DNA of 64,000 bases from Allopusillimonas ginsengisoli (GTDB lineage Bacteria > Pseudomonadota > Gammaproteobacteria > Burkholderiales > Burkholderiaceae_B), in assembly GCF_004153455.1 (NCBI RefSeq), contig NZ_SDQE01000005.1:62001-126000 (forward strand). Reading direction: 5' to 3'. Positions 45,105-55,400 of this stretch are shown here, in pieces; the first letter of the stretch is position 1, and every line of letters starts with the position of its first letter. A program made the position numbers and the translations under genes. The notes below the pieces were generated by a model. The model worked only from the letters and a program-made list of their open reading frames with translations. It was not told where the DNA came from and made no database searches.

Positions 45105-47471
45105 TCAGCCGGCCAGCACGTCCAGCTTGGCCACACCCAGCGCCAGCGTTTTAGTGCCAACGTCGCGAAACTGGATTTGGGCCTGGGCATCCTGGCCAGC
45201 GCCGCTCAGTCCGATAACTGTACCGTCACCGAACTTGGGATGCCTCACGCCCGTGCCGATACGGAACTGCTTGTCGCCGACAATCACGCCACTGGTTTGC
45301 ATGCGTGGCATGCGGGGCGCGATGCTTCCGCTATCAGGGCGATTGTAGGCATCGCCACGCCGAAATGCGCCGCTCCAGGTGTTCTCGCGAACAGGTGTGC
45401 GGCCTTCCTTGGGCGTGAGCCATTTAAGATGTTCGTCGGGGATTTCATCCAGAAATCGCGAGCGCATTGCATAGCGTGTTTGCCCATGCAGCATGCGGCT
45501 TTGGGCCAGTGTCAGATACAGGCGCTCGCGGGCACGGGTAATGGCCACATACATGAGCCTGCGTTCTTCTTCGAGCCCGGCCGCCTCAAGCAGGCTGTTC
45601 TCATGGGGAAACAATCCATCTTCGACACCTGTGATGAAAACGGAATCGAACTCCAACCCTTTGGCCGAATGCACGGTCATGAGCTGTATGGCGTCCTGCC
45701 CGGCCTGGGCCTGGTTGTCGCCCGCCTCCAGCGAGGCATGCGTCAGGAACGCTGCAAGTGGAGACATAGGGCCTACTTCAACCGCAGGCTGCCCTGTGGA
45801 CGCCGAGATCGCTGCAATAGCGGGAGCTGTCTCCGACGAGCGCTCCGAGGCGGTAAACGGCATATTCCCGGCCGCCGCATTCGCAGCTGAACCGAAAGAA
45901 CCGCTCGGGTCGGGTATTCTGCCTGCCGGCAAACCGTCGAAGTTTTCCTCAGCTGTAAAGGCCGCCGCGGCGTTGACCAACTCCTGCAGGTTTTCCAGAC
46001 GTTCGGCCCCTTCCCTGTCGTTCTGATAATGCGCCAGCAAGCCGCTATGATGGATGACGTGCTCGACCATTTCGGGAAGTGTCAGAATCTGGGCCTCATG
46101 CGCCATTTGCTGGACCAGTTCGGCAAACTTGGCCAGATTGCTGCCCCCTTTTCCCGACATCAATGGCACGGCACGAAACAGGCTTGTGTTCTGTTGCCGG
46201 GCAACGTCCGCCAGTTGTTCGAGCGTACGCGCGCCGATGCCGCGTGTAGGAAAATTGACTACGCGCAACCAGGACGTGTCATCGTGCGGATTGTCCATTA
46301 AACGCAGATAAGCCAGCGCGTGCTTGACTTCCTGACGTTCAAAGAAACGCAGGCCGCCGTAGACTTTGTAGGGTATCCCTGCAGAAAACAAGGCATGTTC
46401 GATAATGCGCGACTGTGCATTGCTGCGATATAGCACAGCGATTTCGCGACGCAGCCGCCCGTCGTTGATGAGCGCCTTGATCTCGTCGAGTATCCATTGC
46501 GCCTCGAGCTGATCCGAGGGCTGCTCGACAACACGCACAGGCTCGCCCTCGCCTTGCTCCGTCCAGAGGTTCTTGCCTAGACGCGCCGTATTGTGAGCGA
46601 TCAGCGCATTGGCCGAATCAAGAATATGGCCATAGGAACGATAGTTCTGTTCAAGCCGGATGACATTCCCTTGGGCGTAATCGCGTTCGAAATCGGCCAT
46701 ATTGCCGACATTGGCGCCACGGAAAGCATAGATGGACTGATCGTCGTCGCCAACCGCAAACACCGCTGCACCGTCGCCTGCCAAAAGCTTCAACCAACGA
46801 TACTGCAGCGCATTGGTGTCTTGAAACTCATCCACCAGGATATGCTGAAAGCGACGCTGATAATGCTCGCGAATGGGCGCATTGCGCTGCAACAGCTCAT
46901 AGGCTCGCAGCAGCAGCTCGGCAAAGTCTACAACGCCTTCGCGCTCGCACTGCTCCTGATAGAGGACATAAATGTCAATCATGCGACGCCGGTAGGCATC
47001 CCAGGCCTCGACATCGCCTGGCCGAAGGCCTTCTTCCTTGGCGCCATTGATGAAACGCTGAACATCGCGCGGCGGAAACTTGTCGTTGTCTATGCCTGCA
47101 CCCTTGATCAGGCGCTTGATGGCCGCCAATTGATCGGCACTGTCGAGGATCTGGAAGGTCTGGGGAAGACCTGCATCGCGGTAATGGGCGCGCAACAATC
47201 GGTTGCAGAGGCCATGGAATGTGCCCACCCACATTCCACGCGTGTTGATGGGCAGCAACGCAGAAAGGCGCGTGAGCATCTCACGCGCCGACTTGTTTGT
47301 GAACGTGACCGCCATCAGGCCGTAGGGACTCGCCTGACTGGTTTGAATCAGCCAGGCCATCCGGGTGGTAAGCACCCTGGTTTTGCCGCTACCTGCGCCA
47401 GCGAGCACCAGCGCATGTTGGGGAGGTAGCGTTACTGCGACTTGTTGTTGCGGATTAAGACTTTCTATCAT
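45105..47471 (-). CDS. uvrD: UvrD/PcrA-type DNA helicase II with extra linker
   Basis: 3'-5' SF1A helicase of excision and mismatch repair. The 788 residues show motif I AGAGSGKTRVLTTR, Ia TFTNKSAREM, II VDEFQDTN, III GDDDQSIYAFRGA, IV EQNYRS, V TVHSAKGLEFD, VI YVAITRARERLYL, and a C-terminal Tudor-like domain (VRHPKFGDGTVIGLSG). Compared with E. coli UvrD a stretch of about 55 residues rich in Ala, Ser and Pro (about 525-580) is inserted before MSPLAAFLTHASLEAG. Its start overlaps the desaturase stop (ATGA). Confidence 0.95.
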   Translation of the reverse strand: MIESLNPQQQVAVTLPPQHALVLAGAGSGKTRVLTTRMAWLIQTSQASPYGLMAVTFTNKSAREMLTRLSALLPINTRGMWVGTFHGLCNRLLRAHYRDAGLPQTFQILDSADQLAAIKRLIKGAGIDNDKFPPRDVQRFINGAKEEGLRPGDVEAWDAYRRRMIDIYVLYQEQCEREGVVDFAELLLRAYELLQRNAPIREHYQRRFQHILVDEFQDTNALQYRWLKLLAGDGAAVFAVGDDDQSIYAFRGANVGNMADFERDYAQGNVIRLEQNYRSYGHILDSANALIAHNTARLGKNLWTEQGEGEPVRVVEQPSDQLEAQWILDEIKALINDGRLRREIAVLYRSNAQSRIIEHALFSAGIPYKVYGGLRFFERQEVKHALAYLRLMDNPHDDTSWLRVVNFPTRGIGARTLEQLADVARQQNTSLFRAVPLMSGKGGSNLAKFAELVQQMAHEAQILTLPEMVEHVIHHSGLLAHYQNDREGAERLENLQELVNAAAAFTAEENFDGLPAGRIPDPSGSFGSAANAAAGNMPFTASERSSETAPAIAAISASTGQPAVEVGPMSPLAAFLTHASLEAGDNQAQAGQDAIQLMTVHSAKGLEFDSVFITGVEDGLFPHENSLLEAAGLEEERRLMYVAITRARERLYLTLAQSRMLHGQTRYAMRSRFLDEIPDEHLKWLTPKEGRTPVRENTWSGAFRRGDAYNRPDSGSIAPRMPRMQTSGVIVGDKQFRIGTGVRHPKFGDGTVIGLSGAGQDAQAQIQFRDVGTKTLALGVAKLDVLAG

Positions 47472-48676
47472 GCCGCGTAGCGGCGCAGCCGATACGCGAA
47501 CTGCTCGAGGCTTTCAATGCCACTTTGCTGGGCACGCTGACACCAGGCTTGAAGATCGGCCAGCAGCTGCTCGCTACTGGCACTGGAGCTTTCCCAGACC
47601 CGGGCCAGGTCGCGACGCATCTGCACCAGGGTAGACAGCGACTGGTTATGCGCCAGAACCGAATCAACCTCTGCGCGCTGCTCGGGCTCGAGCGCATCGT
47701 CGCTTCGGCACAACCAACCCTTGCAGCGACGCAATACAGAGTAATTGCAGTTCGGGCTGCCTTTCTGACGAGTAGGCTTGAGCCGAGCAAGCTCCTCGGA
47801 CGCAGCATGACGCACCATGTCGGCATAGCGGGCCAGGATCTCGTAGCGATGCGTGATCACGCCTTGCAGCGTGCTGGCATCCACCGCCGTCTTGGCAGGC
47901 TCAAGCTTGAGCTTGGGCGCCAGCTTCTTGACCTTGGCCAGACCCAATGCGCGCAGGATCTGGATATAGCACCAGCCCAAGTCGAACTCATACCACTTGG
48001 TGGAGAATTTGGCCGACGTGCCATAGGCATGGTGGTTATTGTGCAGCTCTTCGCCGCCAATAATGATGCCCCATGGAGATACGTTGGTGCTGGTGTCCGG
48101 GCTGGCATAGTTGCGATAACCCCATGCATGGCCCAGACCGTTGACGACACCGGCCGCCCAGAAGGGAATCCATGCCATCTGTACGGCCCAGATCGTCAGG
48201 CCAATGGCGCCAAACAGGGCGACGTCGATCACCAACATGATCAGGACGCCCAGCAGGCTGTGGCGCGTATAGACGTTGCGCTCCATCCAGTCGTCTGGCG
48301 TGCCATGGCCATAGCGCTTGAGCGTTTCGGGATTGGTGGCTTCGTCGCGATAGAGTTCGGCGCCGCGAAAGAATACCTTGCTCAGCCCAAAGACCATGGG
48401 CGAATGAGGATCCCCTTCGCGCTCCACCTTGGCGTGATGCTTGCGATGAATGGCTACCCACTCCTTCGTGACCATGCCCGTGGTGAGCCACAGCCAGAAC
48501 CGGAAGAAATGCATGACGATGGGATGCAGGTCGAGCCCGCGATGCGCCTGGCTGCGGTGCAGGAATATAGTTACCGCGGCGATCGTGATGTGGGTAAGCA
48601 CTAATGCGACCACAACAAGCTGCCACCACGAAAGGTGGAGAATGCCGCCAGCCACGAAATTAAGTATTTGGTTCAT
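47468..48676 (-). CDS. Membrane acyl-lipid/acyl-CoA delta-9-type fatty acid desaturase
   Basis: Di-iron membrane desaturase that puts a double bond into saturated acyl chains. In 402 residues the three histidine boxes are HRSQAH, HRKHH and HNNHH, set between four hydrophobic segments; WGYRNYASPDTSTN is typical of bacterial stearoyl-CoA-desaturase-like enzymes. A C-terminal cytoplasmic part of about 130 residues has no recognised domain. It is transcribed with uvrD (4-nt overlap). The gap upstream (48677-48768) is AT-rich and probably carries its promoter. Substrate form (phospholipid or CoA) is unknown. Confidence 0.88.
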   Translation of the reverse strand: MNQILNFVAGGILHLSWWQLVVVALVLTHITIAAVTIFLHRSQAHRGLDLHPIVMHFFRFWLWLTTGMVTKEWVAIHRKHHAKVEREGDPHSPMVFGLSKVFFRGAELYRDEATNPETLKRYGHGTPDDWMERNVYTRHSLLGVLIMLVIDVALFGAIGLTIWAVQMAWIPFWAAGVVNGLGHAWGYRNYASPDTSTNVSPWGIIIGGEELHNNHHAYGTSAKFSTKWYEFDLGWCYIQILRALGLAKVKKLAPKLKLEPAKTAVDASTLQGVITHRYEILARYADMVRHAASEELARLKPTRQKGSPNCNYSVLRRCKGWLCRSDDALEPEQRAEVDSVLAHNQSLSTLVQMRRDLARVWESSSASSEQLLADLQAWCQRAQQSGIESLEQFAYRLRRYAA

Positions 48677-48768
48677 AAACCTTTTAAAGGCCTCATGTTA
48701 TGACTAGAAAAGTTTAGCCCACTTGCCTCTCTTATGACAGGGAAATTTCAAATTAGTTTTAATATAAA

Positions 48769-50223
48769 TCAAGGTTGTAACGGTAATCGCTCAAGAACTG
48801 CAGCAAAAAATCCATCTGTGCCATGGAGATCGGGACGCATCCTGAGGAACGGACCTTCGAGCGTTAGTTTTTTACAACGATCTGTTGCTATTTTGCACGC
48901 ATCAAGCTGAATAAAGCCGGGATTTTCTTTTAAAAATCGCTCTACCTGCACTTCGTTCTCTTCGGGCAGGATGCTGCAGGTAGCATAAATCAGCTTGCCG
49001 CCCGGCGCGACACAAGCCGCTGCCTGCCGCAAAATGCTGGTCTGGGTATCGCGCAAGGTGTCGAGCGAACCCGGATGCTGCCGCCACTTCAGGTCGGGAT
49101 TGCGACGCAGCGTGCCCAAACCGCTGCAAGGCGCATCCACCAATACGCGATGCGCCTTGCCACGCAGTCGCTTGACGCGCTGGTCATTGTCCGGGTCGAT
49201 GACAACGGGAACAATGTTGGACAGCCCGCTGCGCGCAAAGCGCGGCTTGGCGCGGGCAAGGCGCGCGGCAGACACATCGAACGCATACAAGCGCCCCGTG
49301 GATCGCATCAAGGCACCGATCAGCAACGTCTTGCCGCCCGCGCCGGCACAATAGTCGATAATCATTTCGCCGCGCTTGGGGGCCACCAGCGCTGACAATA
49401 TCTGGCTGCCTTCGTCCTGTACTTCGATCAGGCCTTTTTCGAACTGGGGCCAGCGATTGATGGCAGGCCGCCCCTTCAGGCGGATACCCCAGGGTGAATA
49501 AAGCGTGGGTTGCGGGTCGTAACGGGCGGCAGGCCCCTCCCGAAGCTGAGCGAGGATATCGTCCCTCTCCGCCTTGAACGGGTTCACCCTGATATCCAGT
49601 GAGGCGGGTTGGTTAAGCGCAGCAATCAGGCTGTCGCTGTCTTCCAGCGTCGACAACCGCTCATCCAGCCAATCCGGCACGCTGTGCCGTATGGGACGCG
49701 GCAGGCTCCCGGTATCGATGCTGAGGACATGATCCAGCCATTGCCGCTCGTTTTCTTCCAGGCCAGCATCCAGGACGGTGCGCTCCAGGACGGACGCCAG
49801 ACCCAATACCGCCAGGCGCCGGGCGGCAGGGCCAAATCCGCTTTCGGCATATTGCCGATAGCGCCGTAGATGGCGCAACACATCAAAAACGGCTTCGGCC
49901 ACTTCGCCGCGGTCACGCATCCCCAACTTGGGATGCGCCCTGAACCAGTGTGACAACACCGCATCGGCAGGGTATTCCCACTGAAGCGCTTCGCCCAGCA
50001 CACTGCGCACCTGCTCAATACGCGCCGCACCCACGTTATACGGCCGACTGGCTGGCGCTTTTTCGGCGTCATTGCCCTGGCGACGGTTCACCTGCCTGCT
50101 ATTTGACCCGGTACCCCTCTGGGGGCCCGCCGGCCGGCCAGAATGCGCCTGCCTGTTCCCGCGCGCAGCGCCTGCCTCGCCCGAACGGGCTCCGCCCTTG
50201 CGGGACTGCTGTTTATCACTCAT
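48769..50223 (-). CDS. RsmB/NOP2-family RNA cytosine-C5 methyltransferase
   Basis: SAM-dependent m5C methyltransferase, probably acting on 16S rRNA. The 484 residues begin with about 60 basic, disordered residues (Arg/Gly/Gln/Ser-rich), then a helical domain, then the Rossmann core: VQDEGSQ, IIDYCAGAGGKTL, the motif IV cysteine in DAPCSGLGTLRRNPDLKWR, and motif VI cysteine in YATCSILPEENE, the two-cysteine pattern of the family. It lacks a recognisable NusB-like N-terminus, so I do not call it rsmB. It overlaps the purN stop (ATGA). Confidence 0.9.
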   Translation of the reverse strand: MSDKQQSRKGGARSGEAGAARGNRQAHSGRPAGPQRGTGSNSRQVNRRQGNDAEKAPASRPYNVGAARIEQVRSVLGEALQWEYPADAVLSHWFRAHPKLGMRDRGEVAEAVFDVLRHLRRYRQYAESGFGPAARRLAVLGLASVLERTVLDAGLEENERQWLDHVLSIDTGSLPRPIRHSVPDWLDERLSTLEDSDSLIAALNQPASLDIRVNPFKAERDDILAQLREGPAARYDPQPTLYSPWGIRLKGRPAINRWPQFEKGLIEVQDEGSQILSALVAPKRGEMIIDYCAGAGGKTLLIGALMRSTGRLYAFDVSAARLARAKPRFARSGLSNIVPVVIDPDNDQRVKRLRGKAHRVLVDAPCSGLGTLRRNPDLKWRQHPGSLDTLRDTQTSILRQAAACVAPGGKLIYATCSILPEENEVQVERFLKENPGFIQLDACKIATDRCKKLTLEGPFLRMRPDLHGTDGFFAAVLERLPLQP

Positions 50224-50918
50224 TGAAATTCTTCCGATGAAACAACGCCCGCAGGCGTGAGAACGAAGGCGCGGCTGGCGACATCGCGAACGCGGACGCG
50301 CTGCATGGCATCCAGTTCAACCCTGCCCTCGATCAGCCAGCGTACCACGTCTGTGTAAAGGCGGTGCTCGACCCGCAACAGGCGTTCGGCGAGCTTGTCC
50401 GGCGTATCCTGGGCAAGCACGGGCACCATGCCTTGCGCCACGATGGGGCCGTGATCCAGCACCGGCGTAACAAAGTGTACAGTGCAGCCATGCCATTGCA
50501 CCCCGGTGGCCAGCGCCTGCTGATGCGTGTGCAGCCCTGGAAAGGCGGGCAACAGCGAGGGATGTATGTTGATGAGGCGGCCATTGAACTGCTCGACAAA
50601 ACCTGGCGTCAGCACCCGCATGAACCCGGCGAGCAAGACATAGTCCGGCTGCCTTGCCTCGATCGTGTCGGCCAGCGCCGCATCGAATGCCTCACGCGTT
50701 GTATAGTCCCTGTGCGGCACGACAACCGTTTCGATATCATGCGCCCGCGCCCAGGCCAACCCGGGCGCATCGGCCTTGTTGGAGACAACAGCGCAGACCT
50801 GCGCTGCACACCCCTGACGTCGGGCCGTGTTCACCGTATTGACGATGGCTTGCATATTGGATCCCCGGCCTGAAATAAGCACCACAAGGCGGCAACCGGG
50901 ATTAATTTGAGCGTCCAA
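50220..50918 (-). CDS. purN: Phosphoribosylglycinamide formyltransferase
   Basis: Folate-dependent formyl transfer in purine synthesis (GAR to FGAR). It has LVVLISGRGSNMQA, the catalytic Asn/His/Asp set in INIHPSLLPAFPGLHTHQQAL, GCTVHFVTPVLDHGPIVAQ, and Ala-rich helices. The start is not ATG: a TTG at 50916-50918 lies 8-9 nt after AGGAAA and gives 232 residues; a TTG eight codons upstream is the alternative. It is divergent from ribF across a short gap. Confidence 0.93.
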   Translation of the reverse strand: MDAQINPGCRLVVLISGRGSNMQAIVNTVNTARRQGCAAQVCAVVSNKADAPGLAWARAHDIETVVVPHRDYTTREAFDAALADTIEARQPDYVLLAGFMRVLTPGFVEQFNGRLINIHPSLLPAFPGLHTHQQALATGVQWHGCTVHFVTPVLDHGPIVAQGMVPVLAQDTPDKLAERLLRVEHRLYTDVVRWLIEGRVELDAMQRVRVRDVASRAFVLTPAGVVSSEEFQ

Positions 50919-50965
50919 GACGATATTTCCTGAGTAAATCAAGACAAAATTGTAAACTCTCGGCT

Positions 50966-51931
50966 GTGAATAGCCCTTTGACCATCTACCGCACCCTGCC
51001 CCGATACAACACGTCCTGTCCCAGTGCCGTGACCATCGGCAATTTTGACGGCGTCCATCGCGGACACCAGGCGATCCTGCATCGCGTACGCGACGAGGCC
51101 GGCAAGCGGGGGCTGGCGCCGACGGTCATGACCTTCGACCCGCATCCCCGTGCCTACTTCGCCCAGCGTGGCCAACGGCCTGAACTGATCCCCACCCAGG
51201 TCAGCAGCCTTCGGGACAAGCTGACGGACCTCGCTTCGCATGGGATCAGCCAGATCGCGCTGGAACGCTTCAACCAGCGTCTGGCCGACATGTCTGCTGA
51301 AGACTTCATCGCGCAATTGCTGGTTCGCGGCCTGGCGACACGCTGGCTGCTGGTCGGCGAGGACTTTCGTTACGGCCACAAGCGCAGCGGCGACATCGCA
51401 CTGCTGCGCGCCGCCGGCCAGCGCTTTGGTTTCGAGGTGGAAACCATTGCCGATATCGAAGATGATCATGGCCACCGGATTTCGAGCTCGGAGCTGCGCA
51501 CAGCGCTTGCCGTGGGCCAGTTGCGCCATGCCGAACATCTGCTGGGGCATCGGTACCGCATCACCGGCCATGTCATCCATGGCCAGAAACTGGGCCGCAG
51601 CATAGGCTACCCGACCCTCAATCTCAGGGCCCCCGCCCGTTGCGCACTGCGTTCGGGCGTATACGTGGTGCGCGCCCACGGCCTGGGATCCAGCCCTATC
51701 AATGGCGTAGCCAGCCTGGGCGTGCGCCCCACCGTGATGCACGACGGGCGCCTGATGCTGGAGACCCATTTGTTCGACTGCCAGCTGGACGCTTACGGTA
51801 AACTCACGTCTATTGAATTTCTCGAGTACCTGCGGGACGAAGAGAAATTCCCTGACCTTCCCACAATGATCGCCGCCATCGACAACGATGCGCAAAGCGC
51901 TCGCGACTATTTCGCCCTCCATGGACTATAG
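50966..51931 (+). CDS. ribF: Bifunctional riboflavin kinase / FAD synthetase
   Basis: Makes FMN and FAD from riboflavin. The 321 residues show the FAD-synthetase nucleotidyltransferase start [40 protein letters not shown] and ISSSELR, then the C-terminal flavokinase beta barrel with [16 protein letters not shown] and LEFLRDEEKF-like [12 protein letters not shown]. The start is GTG at 50966. Its 3' end overlaps ileS by 11 nt. Confidence 0.96.
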   Translation: MNSPLTIYRTLPRYNTSCPSAVTIGNFDGVHRGHQAILHRVRDEAGKRGLAPTVMTFDPHPRAYFAQRGQRPELIPTQVSSLRDKLTDLASHGISQIALERFNQRLADMSAEDFIAQLLVRGLATRWLLVGEDFRYGHKRSGDIALLRAAGQRFGFEVETIADIEDDHGHRISSSELRTALAVGQLRHAEHLLGHRYRITGHVIHGQKLGRSIGYPTLNLRAPARCALRSGVYVVRAHGLGSSPINGVASLGVRPTVMHDGRLMLETHLFDCQLDAYGKLTSIEFLEYLRDEEKFPDLPTMIAAIDNDAQSARDYFALHGL

Positions 51932-54761
51932 AAACACCCTGAACCTGCCTGACACCCCTTTTCCCATGCGGGGAGATCTCGCCAAACGCGAACCCGGCTG
52001 GATAGCCGAATGGGAAGAAAACAAGGTATATGCCGCCATTCGCGCGGCAAGCAAGGGGCGCACAAAGTTCGTGCTGCATGATGGGCCGCCTTATGCGAAT
52101 GGCGACATTCACATTGGTCATGCCGTGAACAAGGTGTTGAAGGACATCATCGTCAAGAGCCGCAATATGGCAGGCTATGATGCTGTCTATGTGCCGGGCT
52201 GGGATTGCCATGGCATGCCGATCGAAATCCAGATCGAAAAAAAATACGGCAAGCACCTGCCCGTTGCGGAAGTCCAATCCAAGGCACGCGCATACGCGCT
52301 CGAGCAGATCGACCGCCAGCGCAAGGATTTCAAGCGCCTGGGCGTCTTGGCGGACTGGGAACGTCCCTATCTCACCATGAATTACAGCAACGAGGCCGAC
52401 GAGCTGCGTGTGCTGGCACGCATCATTGAAAAAGGATTCGTCTTCCGTGGCCTCAAGCCGGTCAATTGGTGTTTTGACTGCGGCTCCGCGCTGGCCGAAG
52501 CCGAAGTCGAGTACGCGGATCGCAAGGATCCCTCCATCCACACTGCCTTCGGCTTTGGCGACAAGACAAGGCTGGCCGAGGTATTCGGCCTGCCGGAGGT
52601 TGACGATGGCGCGATCGCCATCTGGACGACAACCCCCTGGACCATCCCGGCCAACCAGGCACTCAACCTGCATCCCGAGCATGATTACTCATTGGTCAGG
52701 CTCGACCAGCCCCGCGCCACAGGCTCGTTGCTGCTGCTCGCCACAGAGCGCGTCAAGCCTTGCCTTGAAGAATGGAAGCTCTCTGGCCAGGTGATTGCAA
52801 CCGTCAAGGGCGAAGCCCTGTCAGGGCTCGAATTCAAGCATCCGTTGTACGACGCGCACGAGGGGTACCGCCGCCTGTCGCCTGTCTACCTCGGCGATTA
52901 CGTCACGCTGGATACCGGAACCGGCGTTGTGCATTCGGCACCCGCCTATGGGGTCGAAGACTTTATTTCCTGCAAACAGCATGGATTGCAGGACGATGAC
53001 ATCATCAACCCCGTCATGGGCGATGGCCGCTATGTCGACAGTCTGCCTCTTTTTGGTGGGCTCAACATCTGGAAGGCCAACCCGCTCATCGTCGAAGCCC
53101 TCAAGCTTGCAGGCAACCTGCTGCACACCGAAATGGTCGCGCACAGCTATATGCATTGCTGGCGCCATAAAACCCCCGTCATTTATCGCGCAACCAGCCA
53201 GTGGTTCGCAGGCATGGATCGCGAGCCGGTAACCGGCGAGCGCACACTGCGCGAGACCGCACTCGAAGGCGTGGACAACACCGCGTTCTATCCCGCCTGG
53301 GGCCGCGCACGCCTGCATGCCATGATTGCGAACCGTCCTGACTGGACGCTGTCGCGCCAGCGCCAGTGGGGTGTACCCATGGCCTTTTTCGTGCATAAAG
53401 AAACTGGGGAACTGCACCCGCGCACAGTGGAGCTGCTCGAAGCGGTTGCCCAGCGCGTCGAACAGCACGGCATCGAAGCCTGGCAATCGCTGGATCCAGC
53501 AGAGTTGCTCGGCGATGAGGCCGGCCAGTACGAAAAGAACCGCGACACGCTGGATGTATGGTTTGATTCCGGCAGCACACACGCCACCGTACTGGGCGGC
53601 AAGAACCATGATCTGCATGGTTCGCATGCCGATGCGCTGCAATGGCCGGCCGACCTCTACCTGGAAGGATCGGATCAGCATCGCGGCTGGTTTCATTCCT
53701 CGCTGCTCACCAGTTGCATGCTCTACGGACGCCCTCCCTACAAGGCATTGCTGACTCACGGGTTTGTCGTGGATGGACAAGGCCGCAAGATGAGCAAATC
53801 GGTTGGCAATGTGATCGCACCACAAAAGGTTTCGGATTCCCTCGGAGCGGAGATCCTGCGGCTCTGGACCGCGTCCACCGATTATTCCGGCGAGCTTTCC
53901 ATTTCCGACGAAATTCTCAAACGAGTGGTCGAGGGGTATCGGCGCATTCGCAATACCCTCAAGTTCCTGCTGGGCAATCTGCATGATTTCAACCCGGACC
54001 AAGATGCCATCGCGATTGAAGACCTGCTCGAGATAGATCGCTACGCGATCTGCATGACGGCAGAAATGCAGGCAGAGGTCCTCGATTGCTTCTCGCGCTA
54101 CGAATTTCATCCCGCCGTCGCACGTCTGCAGATCTTCTGTTCAGAAGATCTGGGCGCCTTCTATCTGGACGTGCTGAAGGATAGGCTTTACACCGCAGGT
54201 AAAACCAGCGTGGCGCGGCGCTCCGCGCAAACCGCTATCCATCACATCACGCATAGCCTGCTCAAGCTGATGGCACCGGTGCTTTCCTTCACTGCCGAGG
54301 AAGCCTGGAAAAACCTTCATCCCGGTAAAGAAATCACTACGATTTTCACGGAGCTTTTCCACGAGTTGCCCCCGCTGCGGGACAATCAGCCCCTGACAGC
54401 CAAATGGAAACGTTTGCGTGAAATCCGGGCGGAAGCCATGCGCCGCATCGAAGAGGTCCGTACACGAGGTGATATTGGTTCGTCACTGGCCGCCGAAATC
54501 GATATTCATGCCAATGGCGACGACTTCGACCTGCTTGCCAGCCTCGAAGACGACCTGCGGTTCGTTCTGATTGTGTCGCGTGCGACGGTGCATCGTGCCG
54601 TTGGGGCGTTGCGGATTGATGTTCATCCAACCCAGGCCCAGAAATGCGAGCGTTGCTGGCATCATCGCGCGGATGTCGGCGTCGACAAAGAACACCCGAC
54701 ACTCTGCGGGCGCTGTGTCGAAAACCTCTTCGGACAAGGTGAGCCGCGCCAGTATGCCTGA
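51921..54761 (+). CDS. ileS: Isoleucyl-tRNA synthetase
   Basis: Class I synthetase charging tRNA-Ile. The 946 residues include [17 protein letters not shown] (HIGH), the editing domain ([23 protein letters not shown] split in [12 protein letters not shown] and following), [16 protein letters not shown] in [10 protein letters not shown], and the C-terminal zinc site CERCWHH...CGRC. It is the bacterial short-editing type with a C-terminal zinc finger. The ATG at 51921 lies inside the ribF end and gives the conserved [18 protein letters not shown] start. Confidence 0.98.
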   Translation: MDYRNTLNLPDTPFPMRGDLAKREPGWIAEWEENKVYAAIRAASKGRTKFVLHDGPPYANGDIHIGHAVNKVLKDIIVKSRNMAGYDAVYVPGWDCHGMPIEIQIEKKYGKHLPVAEVQSKARAYALEQIDRQRKDFKRLGVLADWERPYLTMNYSNEADELRVLARIIEKGFVFRGLKPVNWCFDCGSALAEAEVEYADRKDPSIHTAFGFGDKTRLAEVFGLPEVDDGAIAIWTTTPWTIPANQALNLHPEHDYSLVRLDQPRATGSLLLLATERVKPCLEEWKLSGQVIATVKGEALSGLEFKHPLYDAHEGYRRLSPVYLGDYVTLDTGTGVVHSAPAYGVEDFISCKQHGLQDDDIINPVMGDGRYVDSLPLFGGLNIWKANPLIVEALKLAGNLLHTEMVAHSYMHCWRHKTPVIYRATSQWFAGMDREPVTGERTLRETALEGVDNTAFYPAWGRARLHAMIANRPDWTLSRQRQWGVPMAFFVHKETGELHPRTVELLEAVAQRVEQHGIEAWQSLDPAELLGDEAGQYEKNRDTLDVWFDSGSTHATVLGGKNHDLHGSHADALQWPADLYLEGSDQHRGWFHSSLLTSCMLYGRPPYKALLTHGFVVDGQGRKMSKSVGNVIAPQKVSDSLGAEILRLWTASTDYSGELSISDEILKRVVEGYRRIRNTLKFLLGNLHDFNPDQDAIAIEDLLEIDRYAICMTAEMQAEVLDCFSRYEFHPAVARLQIFCSEDLGAFYLDVLKDRLYTAGKTSVARRSAQTAIHHITHSLLKLMAPVLSFTAEEAWKNLHPGKEITTIFTELFHELPPLRDNQPLTAKWKRLREIRAEAMRRIEEVRTRGDIGSSLAAEIDIHANGDDFDLLASLEDDLRFVLIVSRATVHRAVGALRIDVHPTQAQKCERCWHHRADVGVDKEHPTLCGRCVENLFGQGEPRQYA

Positions 54762-55365
54762 GACCGAACACGATCGAGACACGTTGTCTGCGCCGTCCCG
54801 AGCATCCCGCAACACGGCGGCGCAGGGGATGCAACGGGATTCAACGCCGTCGGGATCTGCCGGCTCGCAACGCAGAACGCGGCTTTTTCTGGGATGGCTG
54901 CTCTGCGCGCTGATCATCATCATTCTGGATCAAGTGGTAAAAGTCTATTTCGACTCTACACTGGCCTACGGTGAGCGCTGGCACGTATTGCCGTTTTTTG
55001 ACTTTACGCTGCTTTACAATCCAGGTGCGGCATTCAGCTTTCTGGCGGGCGGAGAAGGCTGGCAACGCTGGCTCTTCACTGCAATTGCCCTGGTTGCAAC
55101 GGGGCTTATCCTGCATTTGCTGCGCCGCAATCCCGGCCAGTTGCTTTTCTGCGCGTCGCTGTCGTGCATCCTGGGCGGCGCCGTCGGCAACCTGATTGAC
55201 CGCATCCTGCACGGCCATGTTATTGATTTTCTGTTATTTTATTGGCGTGAGTGGTATTTTCCCGCATTCAACATCGCGGATATTGCCATAAGCTGCGGCG
55301 CTATCCTGCTGGTGCTTGACGAACTCCTGCGCATGCGACGCGAACGCCGCAACGCACCCACATAA
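54754..55365 (+). CDS. lspA: Lipoprotein signal peptidase
   Basis: Inner-membrane aspartic peptidase II that cleaves diacylated prolipoproteins. The protein has four hydrophobic segments; the catalytic aspartates lie in [12 protein letters not shown] and [11 protein letters not shown], and [10 protein letters not shown] is also typical. ATG 54754 overlaps the ileS end by 8 nt and gives 203 residues with a polar N-terminal tail of about 40. An ATG at 54829 after CAGGGG would give a family-size 178-residue protein. Confidence 0.95.
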   Translation: MPETEHDRDTLSAPSRASRNTAAQGMQRDSTPSGSAGSQRRTRLFLGWLLCALIIIILDQVVKVYFDSTLAYGERWHVLPFFDFTLLYNPGAAFSFLAGGEGWQRWLFTAIALVATGLILHLLRRNPGQLLFCASLSCILGGAVGNLIDRILHGHVIDFLLFYWREWYFPAFNIADIAISCGAILLVLDELLRMRRERRNAPT

Positions 55366-55400
55366 TCCTGACTTTTCCTGCGCTCGAGGCGCATGTTTAC

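Noticed and set aside
54571-54753. Longer version of lspA starting inside ileS
   Set aside because: The added residues are a frame-shifted reading of the ileS zinc-finger region.
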